Under the pieces are notes generated by a model, which was not told the origin of the DNA, searched no databases, and was given only the letters and a program-made list of their open reading frames with translations. Below are positions 1 to 7,439 of a stretch of DNA of 64,000 nucleotides, piece by piece. The stretch lies in assembly GCF_041261445.1 (NCBI RefSeq), contig NZ_JBGCCU010000005.1, forward strand, positions 62,001-126,000, written 5' to 3'. Position 1 is the stretch's first letter. Each line of letters begins with the position of its first letter. The position numbers and the translations under genes are program-made. Origin of the DNA: Catenulispora sp. EB89 (lineage in GTDB: Bacteria > Actinomycetota > Actinomycetes > Streptomycetales > Catenulisporaceae).

Positions 1-2
1 TC

Positions 3-221
3 GTGGCCGTGGCCTGCGCCGCGTTCGCGGTCCTGGGCACTGCCGGCACCGCCTCCGCCTCCGGCGCGGGCGCGATCGGCAGCGCGTTCGGCTCGCCCGG
101 TCTGCTGTCCGGCAACGTGATCCAGATCCCGGTCAACATCCCGATCAACGTGTGCGGCGACAGCGTCGGCATCCTGGCGGCGCTGGTCGGCAGCGCCGGC
201 AACGTCTGCGTCAACCGCTGA
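3..221 (+). CDS. Chaplin (short type), 5' end outside the window
   Basis: This is the 3' part of a short chaplin, a secreted hydrophobic amyloid-forming protein that coats aerial hyphae and spores of filamentous actinomycetes. The visible 72 residues begin inside a signal peptide ending near the Ala-Ser-Ala at residues 18-20. One chaplin domain follows, with the typical NVCGDSV and AGNVCVN stretches; these two cysteines form the conserved disulfide in short chaplins. The frame is open at the window edge, so the GTG at position 3 is probably not the start. A strong hairpin follows the stop. Family assignment is confident; which chaplin it is cannot be told. Confidence 0.88.
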   Translation: MAVACAAFAVLGTAGTASASGAGAIGSAFGSPGLLSGNVIQIPVNIPINVCGDSVGILAALVGSAGNVCVNR

Positions 222-238
222 CGTTCTCCACGCTCCCA

Positions 239-270
239 AGGACCCCGGGCCACCTGTGGCCCGGGGTCCT
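239..270. terminator. Strong hairpin terminator after the chaplin gene
   Basis: Two perfect 15-bp arms (AGGACCCCGGGCCAC and its complement) flank a 2-base centre, 18 bases after the chaplin stop. There is no long T tract, as is usual in high-GC actinomycetes. It should separate the chaplin from the glutamate decarboxylase gene. Confidence 0.8.
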
Positions 271-360
271 GCCGTGCCCGCCGCCGGGGCCTCATGGTTT
301 GCCATATCCGGCAGCGCGGGAGAGCGTTGTTCGGGAGTCTGTTCTCAAGGAGGCGCACGG

Positions 361-1752
361 ATGTCGCACAGCCACAGCGAACGCGATCTGAGCGGGGACG
401 TGGACGTCAACCCGCTGTTCGCCCGGCCGGGGGAGTTGCGCAGCCGGCCCCGGACCCGGCTGGCCGACCTGCCGATGCTGCCCGAGACCGCCTACCAGGT
501 GGTGCACGACGAGGCCATGCTCGACGGCAACGCCCGGCTGAACCTGGCGACGTTCGTCGGCACCTGGATGGACGACCAGGCACGCCGGCTGTACCTCGAA
601 GCCTTCGACAAGAACATGATCGACAAGGACGAGTACCCGAGCACCGCCGCGATCGAGGAGCGGTGCTGGCGGATCCTGGCCGACCTGTGGCACGCCCCGG
701 ACCCGGCGCGCGCCATCGGCACCTCGACCATCGGCTCCTCCGAGGCCTGCATGCTCGGCGGCCTGGCGTTCAAGCGGCGCTGGCAGGAGGCGCGGCGCGC
801 GGCCGGCAAGCCCGCCGACCGGCCGAACCTGGTGATGAGCTCGGCGGTGCAGGTGGTGTGGGAGAAGTTCTGCAACTACTGGGACGTCGAGGCGCGCTAC
901 GTCCCGATCACCGAGGAGCACAAGACGCTCGACGGCACGGACCTGAAGTCCTATGTCGACGAGAACACCATCGGCGTGGTCAGCATCCTCGGCGTCACCT
1001 ACACGGGCATGTACGAACCCGTGCTGAAGGTCAGCCACGCCCTGGACGAGATCCAGCGCGAGACCGGCCTGGACATCCCGATCCACGTCGACGGCGCCTC
1101 CGGGGCCATGGTCGCCCCGTTCCTGCAGCCGCACCTGGAGTGGGACTTCCGGGTCCCGCGCGTGGCCTCGATCAACACCTCGGGCCACAAGTACGGGCTC
1201 GTCAACCCGGGCCTGGGCTGGGTCCTGTGGCGGGACCGGGACCTGCTGCCGGAGAGCCTGGTGTTCAAGGTGAGCTACCTGGGCGGCGAGATGCCGACGT
1301 TCGGCCTGAACTTCTCGCGCCCGGCCGCGCAGGTGCTGGTGCAGTACTTCCAGTTCCTGCGGCTGGGCCGGCTCGGGTACCACGAGGTGCAGAAGGCCTC
1401 CCAGGACGTCGCGAAGTACCTCGCCGACCGGATCGGCGCGATGGACGCCTTCGAGCTCTGGAACGACGCCTCCGACATCCCCGTGTTCGCCTGGCGCCAG
1501 AAGCCCGGCCACGGGCCCAACTGGACGCTGTACGACGTCTCTGACCGGCTGCGGATGAAGGGGTGGCTGGTGCCGGCGTACCCGATGCCGGACAACCTGG
1601 CCGACACGGTGGTGCAGCGCGTGGTGATCCGGAACGGGATGAGCATGGATCTGGCCACGAACCTGCTCGCCGACATCGAGGAGGCGGTCGCCTACCTCGA
1701 CAAGCTGACCCAGCCGCTGCCGGATGTCGAACGCTCGGTGTTCCACCACTGA
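361..1752 (+). CDS. gadB: Glutamate decarboxylase (PLP-dependent)
   Basis: Predicted to decarboxylate L-glutamate to GABA in the cytoplasm, consuming a proton; in bacteria this serves acid resistance or GABA metabolism. The 463-residue length matches bacterial GadA/GadB (about 466). The pyridoxal-phosphate lysine is K277 in the motif SGHKYG, and IHVDGASGAMVAPF gives the conserved aspartate and alanine of fold type I decarboxylases. The ATG at 361 was chosen because AAGGAGG lies 9 bases upstream and the protein then begins like other Gad proteins. No antiporter gene (GadC) is adjacent, so transport of glutamate and GABA must be encoded elsewhere. Confidence 0.95.
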   Translation: MSHSHSERDLSGDVDVNPLFARPGELRSRPRTRLADLPMLPETAYQVVHDEAMLDGNARLNLATFVGTWMDDQARRLYLEAFDKNMIDKDEYPSTAAIEERCWRILADLWHAPDPARAIGTSTIGSSEACMLGGLAFKRRWQEARRAAGKPADRPNLVMSSAVQVVWEKFCNYWDVEARYVPITEEHKTLDGTDLKSYVDENTIGVVSILGVTYTGMYEPVLKVSHALDEIQRETGLDIPIHVDGASGAMVAPFLQPHLEWDFRVPRVASINTSGHKYGLVNPGLGWVLWRDRDLLPESLVFKVSYLGGEMPTFGLNFSRPAAQVLVQYFQFLRLGRLGYHEVQKASQDVAKYLADRIGAMDAFELWNDASDIPVFAWRQKPGHGPNWTLYDVSDRLRMKGWLVPAYPMPDNLADTVVQRVVIRNGMSMDLATNLLADIEEAVAYLDKLTQPLPDVERSVFHH

Positions 1753-1791
1753 GCCGCGAGTACTGACAGGCAGAGCATCCCGGGGCCCTTC

Positions 1792-2595
1792 TCAGGCCGC
1801 GTGCTCGGCGAGGAGCCCGGTCATCAGCGCCAGCCACTCCGCCGGCCGCTCGGCGAACGGCAGGTGCCCGGTGGCGATCCGGGCCAGGCGCGCGCCGGGG
1901 ATCTTCCTCGCCAGCTCCTCGTGCAGGTGCGGGGAGACCAGCGGGTCCGCGGTGGTGGAGATGACGAGCGTCGGCGCGGTGATCGAGGCCAGGTCGCCGC
2001 GCACGTCGACGCTTCGCACCAGGTCCACGTGCTCCGGCGTGCCGGCCGGGATGAGCTCGGCCAGGCCGTCGATCGCCAGCCGCAGGTGGCTTTCGGGGGT
2101 GGCCTCCAGCGTCTCGGCGCCGAACGCGACGAGCGTCAGGAACTCCGAGAGCCGGACGGCGTCGCCGGCCTGGTAGAGGTCGTTCCACAGCTTCGCCGCG
2201 AGGTCCAGCCGCGCGTCCCGGTAGGCGAAGGTCGCGGTCAGGATCAGGGCGCTGACGCGCTCGGGGTGCCGGGCCGCGGCCCGGATCGCCACCGGCCCGC
2301 CGAGCGAGAACCCGGCCAGCGCGAAGCGCTCCAGCCCTTCGGCGTCGGCGGCGGCGACCAGCTGGTCGGCCAGGAAGTCCACGCTCAGCGGTCCGGCGGC
2401 GCGCGGCGTGCGGCCGGTCCCCGGATAGTCGATCCCGACCACGGTGTGCCCGGCGCCCAGGCCGTCCAGGACCGGGCCGTAGTTCAGGGCGACGCTCCCG
2501 CCTGCGCCGTGTGCCAGCAGCAGGCCGGGGCCGGTGCCCCCGACGGTGCGGGCCAGGACCGGCTCGACGGCGAAGGGCGTGCTGACGACAGGCAT
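1792..2595 (-). CDS. Alpha/beta-fold hydrolase
   Basis: A 267-residue cytoplasmic alpha/beta hydrolase of the esterase/lactonase/haloperoxidase type. The oxyanion-hole region HGAGGS is at residues 29-34, the nucleophile is Ser97 in GFSLGG, and the likely acid and base are Asp217 (TTADPL) and His244 (TGHLPF), so the triad is complete. The substrate cannot be predicted. The ATG at 2595 is preceded by GAGGGGG; a longer frame reaching 2805 would run across the upstream palindromes and is unlikely. Two TetR-type palindromes just upstream suggest control by an inducible repressor encoded elsewhere, as no TetR gene is adjacent. Confidence 0.88.
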   Translation of the reverse strand: MPVVSTPFAVEPVLARTVGGTGPGLLLAHGAGGSVALNYGPVLDGLGAGHTVVGIDYPGTGRTPRAAGPLSVDFLADQLVAAADAEGLERFALAGFSLGGPVAIRAAARHPERVSALILTATFAYRDARLDLAAKLWNDLYQAGDAVRLSEFLTLVAFGAETLEATPESHLRLAIDGLAELIPAGTPEHVDLVRSVDVRGDLASITAPTLVISTTADPLVSPHLHEELARKIPGARLARIATGHLPFAERPAEWLALMTGLLAEHAA

Positions 2596-2616
2596 GGAAG
2601 CCCCCTCACAAGTATT

Positions 2617-2667
2617 TGTAGCGGTCGCTACAGAAGAACCGTACCACGTTCTGTATCGATCGCTACG
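2617..2667. promoter_or_regulatory. Two TetR-type operator palindromes upstream of the hydrolase
   Basis: TGTAGCGGTCGCTACA at 2617-2632 is a perfect 7-bp inverted repeat with a GT centre. TGTATCGATCGCTACG at 2652-2667 is a second copy whose arms match at 5 of 7 positions. Their centres are 35 bp apart in the leader of the hydrolase gene. Arms of this length and spacing are typical of TetR-family operators. Confidence 0.65.
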
Positions 2668-2729
2668 GAAAACGCGGGAGGCGCGCCGCCGGGTCCGGCG
2701 GCGCCCGGACGGTTTGGCAGGATGGCGGA

Positions 2730-3572
2730 GTGGATCAATCAGTCCCCGCCGACCTGCTGGAGATCGCCGAGGCGCTCGTTCCCGGCGCTCCCCTCGGCTC
2801 CGCACGCCTTGCCGAGCACGGGAATCTGCACCACGTCGTGCTGTTCCCCGGCGTCGCGGCGGTGCGCGTCAGCAAGCGCCCCGACACCGCCGCCGAGATG
2901 CCCCGCCGGGTCGGGATCCTTCGGGCGGTCGCGGCGGCCGGCCTGCCTTTCGCCGTACCGGAGCCGCTGAGCTCGGTGACCATGTTCGGGGAGCATGCGG
3001 CGGTCGCGATCTCTTGGATCGATGGTGAACCCTTGCCGGAGGGCGTCGGGGATCCGGCAGCGTTCGGGATGCTGTTGGAAGCACTGCGCGATGTCGAGCT
3101 CTCGCCAGACCTCGCGGCCGTTCTCCGCACGCCGCGCCGGTACGCCGACGGTCTGGGGTGGGCCGACATTCTCAGCGCCGAGATCATTCCGCTTCTGCCC
3201 GCGAGGTGGCGCGACGGAGTCCGGCACAGCCTGGACACGCTGCTGGCGCTCGACGAGGTTCCGGCCGGGCTCGTCCACGGCGATCTCGGCGGCGGAAACG
3301 TCCACTTCGGCGCGGACGGCAGCCTGACCGGGGTCCTCGACTGGGACCTGGCGATCCGGTCCGACCCGGCGATCGACGCGGCGCTGGTCGGGTCCTGGCA
3401 CGGCTGGGACGTGCTCCGCGCGGCCGCCGACGAGCAGACCTACCGACGCGCCCGGGCCTGGAACGACGTCGTCGGCGTCGAACATCTCCACGCGGTGTTC
3501 AGCAACGAGCCGTTGGCGAGCGTCGACGGCTTCGTCAGCTCGGTCGTCGCCTGGTTGGAGGCGCGGGAGTAG
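2730..3572 (+). CDS. Aminoglycoside phosphotransferase (APH) family kinase
   Basis: A 280-residue APH/choline-kinase-fold protein that transfers phosphate from ATP to a small-molecule hydroxyl. The catalytic loop is HGDLGGGN (His183, Asp185, Asn190) and the metal-binding motif is LDWD (Asp204 and Asp206). Proteins this distant from known resistance enzymes are often not antibiotic kinases, so the substrate stays open. The GTG at 2730 follows CAGGAT by 6 bases, which could be a -10 box for a leaderless transcript; GGCGGA just before the GTG is too close to act as a ribosome site. It is divergent from the hydrolase gene, with the two palindromes between them. Confidence 0.85.
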   Translation: MDQSVPADLLEIAEALVPGAPLGSARLAEHGNLHHVVLFPGVAAVRVSKRPDTAAEMPRRVGILRAVAAAGLPFAVPEPLSSVTMFGEHAAVAISWIDGEPLPEGVGDPAAFGMLLEALRDVELSPDLAAVLRTPRRYADGLGWADILSAEIIPLLPARWRDGVRHSLDTLLALDEVPAGLVHGDLGGGNVHFGADGSLTGVLDWDLAIRSDPAIDAALVGSWHGWDVLRAAADEQTYRRARAWNDVVGVEHLHAVFSNEPLASVDGFVSSVVAWLEARE

Positions 3573-3607
3573 GGCAGTGCTCTGGTCGAGTTCAGTCGGC
3601 TGTCGCC

Positions 3608-4120
3608 TCAGATGATCGTCCGCGAGAACACACTGTGCCCGTGTGCCTCAGCCCGCCGAGCCAGCGCCCGGAACTGCTCGACGGAACTCCGTGCCTCGAC
3701 GAAGTCGTCGAACGTGACCTCGGTGATCTCCATCCACTGCGCGGCGAGCATCGGCACATGGTCGTCGGTCACCGCGGCCAGCGTCGTGACCCAGACCTCC
3801 GGCATCACCTGTAACAGCAATCCGGATTCCCACGGCGACACCTCGCCGGCCCGTTCCTCCCCGTAGGGCCACGCCTCCTGGTCCGGCCACACCAGCCGCG
3901 GCACCGCGCCGCTCCGGATCTTGAACGGCACCCCCTCGGCGAACGCGACCAGCTGCCCGACCACCACGTTCACGTCGAGCCCCTTGGCCTCGAACCAGTC
4001 GGCCCCGTGGTCGTCGAGCCCCACCTCGGCGGGCTCCCGCCAATCCCCGCCCGGCCCCACCGCCCACGCGATCGCCGTGGCCGGGTCCGGCGCGCGGAAG
4101 TAGTCATGAAACACGCCCAT
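3608..4120 (-). CDS. Hypothetical protein
   Basis: I do not recognise this 170-residue protein. It has no signal peptide or membrane segment, and is acidic in the middle and rich in Trp, Asp and Glu (for example LVWPDQEAWPYGEERAGE). The ATG at 4120 was preferred over an upstream start at 4168 because the protein then begins MGVFHDYFRAPD, a compact start like that of other actinomycete hypotheticals. High G+C at third codon positions supports real coding. It converges with the kinase gene, 35 bases from its stop. No function is proposed. Confidence 0.7.
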   Translation of the reverse strand: MGVFHDYFRAPDPATAIAWAVGPGGDWREPAEVGLDDHGADWFEAKGLDVNVVVGQLVAFAEGVPFKIRSGAVPRLVWPDQEAWPYGEERAGEVSPWESGLLLQVMPEVWVTTLAAVTDDHVPMLAAQWMEITEVTFDDFVEARSSVEQFRALARRAEAHGHSVFSRTII

Positions 4121-4261
4121 GGCGAGAGCGTAGCCGCCGGTCAGGACAGTTTCCGGGCGACGGCCCAACCGCTGAGCCCAACGCTGAGCCGATTACTGAA
4201 CCGGTTGCCGGGCCGATTCCTGAACCCCCGCACCAGAATCTCGATATGCCAAGGCATCCCT

Positions 4262-5320
4262 ATGCTTGCCCGCATGGCGAGGAAGAAGAAGCGGCTGCCG
4301 AAGGACTTCGACACCACCCTCCGCTCCGGCGACCTGGACGCGATGAAGGCGGTCTTCGACACCACCGACCTCGACGCCCACGACGGCATGTACGGCCCGA
4401 CCGCGCTCGGCATGTACGGCGTCCCGCCGGAACTGGTGGCCTGGCTGGTCGAGCAGGGCGCCGACGTCGAGGCCGTCGACCGCTCCGACCACACCCCGCT
4501 GTGGCGGCACGCGCGCGTCGGCCACGACGTGATCGTCACCGCCCTGCTCGACGCCGGCGCCGACATCGCGAACCCCCTGCGGCCCGCGCTCCACTCGGCC
4601 GCCGAAGGCGTCCAGCCCTCCACGGTGAGCCTGCTCCTGGATCGCGGCGCGGATCCCCTTTTCCTCCAAGGCCGATTGACGGCGCTCGCCTCGGGTCTTC
4701 AGTACTGCTCCAACATCCAGCTGTCGAAGATGGCCGAAGTCGCCCGGATCCTCCTCGACGCCGGCACCCCGATCACTCCCATGATGCGCGAGCGCGTAGA
4801 GGCGATCGGCAAACGCTTCGAGTTCTACCGAGCGGGCTTCAACCCCGACCACGTCGACGAGGCCGACGCGGGCCTGACTCGCCTGTACGAACTGTTCGGC
4901 GTCACCCCGGTCGGACAGCGCCGCAGCCACGACGGCGTCTCCCCGATCACCGTGACCGCCACCGCCTGGGACGACCGGCACCAGGAACTCTGGGACCACC
5001 TGGTCCCCGGCCGGGGTCCGGCCGCCACGGCCCAGGGCGAGGCCATCCGCATCACCGGCCGCCTCGCGCACGAAGTCCTCGACAACGGCGGCATCAACTG
5101 GGACGGCGACTTCCGGTCGATGGCCCGCACCCTGCCGAGGTTGTTCGCCTCCGGCGTGCCGTTGCCGGACGCGCAGCTGAGCGAGGCGACCACGCTGGCC
5201 CTGAACTGCCGCCGCGACAGCCCCGAGGAGCACATCCAGCGGCTCAGTGAGCTGGCGGTGTGGTGGGTGCTGGCCAACCCTGAACCGTTGCCGGCGCCGG
5301 AGCCCGCCTACCTGCGCTGA
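4262..5320 (+). CDS. Ankyrin-repeat protein
   Basis: A 352-residue cytoplasmic protein with about three or four ankyrin repeats in the first 130 residues (VAWLVEQGADVEAVDRSDHT, ALLDAGADI and LLLDRGADP are repeat signatures) followed by a C-terminal region I do not recognise. Ankyrin repeats bind partner proteins; the partner is unknown. The start is uncertain. ATG 4262 has AAGG 7 bases upstream. ATG 4274, four codons later, lies 7 bases after TATGCT (4261-4266), which fits a leaderless promoter like others here. The N-terminus is basic (MARKKKR). Confidence 0.82.
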   Translation: MLARMARKKKRLPKDFDTTLRSGDLDAMKAVFDTTDLDAHDGMYGPTALGMYGVPPELVAWLVEQGADVEAVDRSDHTPLWRHARVGHDVIVTALLDAGADIANPLRPALHSAAEGVQPSTVSLLLDRGADPLFLQGRLTALASGLQYCSNIQLSKMAEVARILLDAGTPITPMMRERVEAIGKRFEFYRAGFNPDHVDEADAGLTRLYELFGVTPVGQRRSHDGVSPITVTATAWDDRHQELWDHLVPGRGPAATAQGEAIRITGRLAHEVLDNGGINWDGDFRSMARTLPRLFASGVPLPDAQLSEATTLALNCRRDSPEEHIQRLSELAVWWVLANPEPLPAPEPAYLR

Positions 5321-5332
5321 GGGACCACGCGG

Positions 5333-5806
5333 TCAGTCCCCTGAATCGCTGCGGATCCGCACGTCGGCGACCCTGCTGACGTGCCGCGCCCCGCACACGT
5401 CCCCGGGCACGACCAACTGCGGCCCCTCCGCGTCCAGCGCGTCGCCGTCGCGCGTCAGCCCGAGCAGCACCGGGATGTTCGCGAACTCCGGGTCGATCTC
5501 AGCCCACGACAGCACGACCCGGTGCCCGTCGTGCGCCCGGATCGAGATCAGGAACCGCAACCGGTCCTTGCGCTCCCCGGGCACGAAGGCCGGCTCCGCG
5601 AGCCGCGCAACGTCCAGCAGCAGCGGCCCGGAGAACCGGTGCCGCCGCGGCCCGCTCTTGCGGCAGGTGAACTCCACCTCGCACTCGTGCCGCCGCAGCG
5701 ACCACAGGTCGGACACGCTCAGGACGCGGGGCGACCGCACCTCCCCGCCGAGCCGAACGAACCCGCCGGCGGCCGTACGGACCGTGCCGGTCTGCTCACC
5801 GAGCAT
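5333..5806 (-). CDS. Small sulfite-oxidase-like molybdopterin-binding protein
   Basis: A 157-residue protein matching a shortened sulfite oxidase/YedY-type molybdopterin domain. Cys in VEFTCRKSG aligns with the cysteine that ligates molybdenum in this family, and GPQLVVPGDVCGAR matches the later 'gP.rlvvPg' cofactor motif. Full enzymes exceed 300 residues; this one has no signal peptide, haem or dimerisation domain, so it may be a minimal oxidoreductase or a cofactor binder. The ATG at 5806 follows GAGGGAGG. It is divergent from the molybdenum regulator and transporter genes, which supports the molybdenum link. Confidence 0.75.
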   Translation of the reverse strand: MLGEQTGTVRTAAGGFVRLGGEVRSPRVLSVSDLWSLRRHECEVEFTCRKSGPRRHRFSGPLLLDVARLAEPAFVPGERKDRLRFLISIRAHDGHRVVLSWAEIDPEFANIPVLLGLTRDGDALDAEGPQLVVPGDVCGARHVSRVADVRIRSDSGD

Positions 5807-5986
5807 GGGATCCTCCCTCGCGCGGACCGCCTCCGTCCGGCGGACACGGCCCACGATCCACAGTAGGCCGGGTCCCGGCAGAAGCAAGGGTTGTCACAGC
5901 ACCTGCGAGATGATGTGTGCCTTCCGTTATGAATATGCAAGGTCTTCCGGCCTTTCCCCCTGGCGTCTGCGCTGTAAGCTCACCGC

Positions 5987-6520
5987 GTGGACGTCTACCG
6001 GATGGGTGAGGCCGCCGAACTGCTCGGCGTCAGTGCCGACACCGTGCGGCGCTGGGCCGACGCCGGCCGGCTGAGCGCACAGCGCGACGAGAACGGACAC
6101 CGGGTGATCCCGGGGCCCGAGCTCGCCGCCTTCGCCTCGTCGCTGGCCTCCGCCGCCGACGAGCGCTCGGAGGTGTCCTCGGCCCGCAACCGGCTGCGCG
6201 GCATCATCACCGCGGTGACCAAGGACGCGGTGATGGCGCAGGTGGACATCCAGGCCGGGCCGTTCCGGGTGGTGTCGCTGATGAGCCGGGAGGCCGTGGA
6301 CGAGCTGGACCTGCGGGTCGGCGCCACGGCGGTCGCGGTGATCAAGTCCACGACGGTGGTCGTGGAACGCGGTGCGGCCCGGGCGCCGCACGCGAGCAGC
6401 GCGACCAGCTCAGGCACCGCGAGCGGCACCGGCAAGCCGAAGACGGACCAGGCCGCCTCCGACAGCGCGGCCGATGTGGAACCGGACATGACCGTGCAGA
6501 CCCCAGGGGGGCGTTCGTGA
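5987..6520 (+). CDS. HTH-TOBE molybdate-responsive regulator (candidate)
   Basis: A 177-residue protein with an N-terminal MerR/excisionase-type helix-turn-helix (residues 1-50, with GVSADTVRRWADAGRL) and a TOBE/Mop domain (about 65-125) of the kind that binds molybdate or tungstate. The last 45 residues are a Ser/Ala/Gly-rich tail. This architecture suggests a molybdate sensor that controls the transport genes behind it. Its stop overlaps the next start (GTGA), so the genes are translationally coupled. GTG 5987 is the likely start: TAAGCT (5975-5980) lies 6 bases upstream, giving a leaderless mRNA, and no ribosome site is present. Confidence 0.85.
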   Translation: MDVYRMGEAAELLGVSADTVRRWADAGRLSAQRDENGHRVIPGPELAAFASSLASAADERSEVSSARNRLRGIITAVTKDAVMAQVDIQAGPFRVVSLMSREAVDELDLRVGATAVAVIKSTTVVVERGAARAPHASSATSSGTASGTGKPKTDQAASDSAADVEPDMTVQTPGGRS

Positions 6521-7422
6521 AGAAGTCAGTCGCCGTAGTCATCGCCACCGGCCTGTTGCTGGCCGGGTGCAGCAGCTCCAAGAGCTCGCCGAAGGCTGCC
6601 GGGGGATCGAGCTCGACGTCTGCTTCGTCGTCCTCCACCTCCGCCTCGTCCTCGGCGCCCGGCGCGACCGGCCCGGTCAAGGTCGCCTACGCCGCCTCGC
6701 TGGCGAACCTGATGGAGCACGACCTCGGCCCGGCCTACGACAAGGCCACCGGCGGCGACTTCCAGGGCAACGCCGCCGGCTCCACCCAGCTGGTCAGCGA
6801 GATCAAGGGCAAGGTGAAGCAGGCCGACGTCTTCATCAGCGCCTCCACCGACGCCAACACCGGCCTCATCGGCGACGCCAACGGCGGCTGGGAGACCTGG
6901 TACGCGACCTTCGCCACCGCGCCGCTGGTCATCGCCTACAACCCGAACAGCAAGTTCGCCGCCGACATCAAGTCCAAGCCCTGGAACCAGGTCATCACCG
7001 AGTCCGGCTTCAAGATGGGCTCGACCGACCCCAAGCTGGACCCCAAGGGCAAGCTGGCCGCGCAGGCGCTGACCAAGGACAACATCCCCGCCTCGGCGGT
7101 GCAGGTGTTCCCCGAGGAGCAGCTGGTCGGCCGCCTGCAGTCCGGGCAGCTGGACGCCGGCTTCTTCTACTCCAGCGAGGCCACCGAGCTGAACATCCCG
7201 ACCGTCCAGCTCGGCGACATCCACCTGCAGGCCACCTACACCGTCAGTGTCCTGAACAAGGCCCCGGACGCGGACGCCGGCGTCGCCTTCGTGCAGTTCC
7301 TGCTCGGTGACGCGGGCAAGGCCCTGATGACCAAGCACGGCCTGCAGCTGCAGCCGATCAAGGTCACTGGCACCGCCGGGTCGGTGCCGGCGCCGCTGCA
7401 GTCCCTGCTCAACGCCGGCTGA
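6517..7422 (+). CDS. modA: Molybdate/tungstate ABC transporter, substrate-binding lipoprotein
   Basis: The extracellular solute receptor for molybdate or tungstate import. Residues 1-17 form a lipoprotein signal with lipobox LAGC (Cys18 lipidated), followed by a Ser/Ala linker to about residue 50 and a type II binding domain. VAYAASL and the later GSTDPKLDPKGKL resemble WtpA-type tungstate/molybdate proteins more than E. coli ModA, so the preferred oxyanion is open. GTG 6517 overlaps the regulator stop by 4 bases and has CAGGGGGG upstream. The permease-ATPase gene follows 17 bases later, completing the importer. Confidence 0.9.
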   Translation: MKKSVAVVIATGLLLAGCSSSKSSPKAAGGSSSTSASSSSTSASSSAPGATGPVKVAYAASLANLMEHDLGPAYDKATGGDFQGNAAGSTQLVSEIKGKVKQADVFISASTDANTGLIGDANGGWETWYATFATAPLVIAYNPNSKFAADIKSKPWNQVITESGFKMGSTDPKLDPKGKLAAQALTKDNIPASAVQVFPEEQLVGRLQSGQLDAGFFYSSEATELNIPTVQLGDIHLQATYTVSVLNKAPDADAGVAFVQFLLGDAGKALMTKHGLQLQPIKVTGTAGSVPAPLQSLLNAG

Positions 7423-7439
7423 ATCTGAGTACCGACACA

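Noticed and set aside
292-1749. Long open frame opposite the glutamate decarboxylase gene
   Set aside because: It mirrors a well-supported gene in high-GC DNA, has no ribosome site or family motif, and its Arg/His/Val-rich composition is typical of antisense frames.
2730-3572. Aminoglycoside resistance gene
   Set aside because: The kinase fold is clear, but distant APH-like proteins act on many substrates and no resistance context is present.
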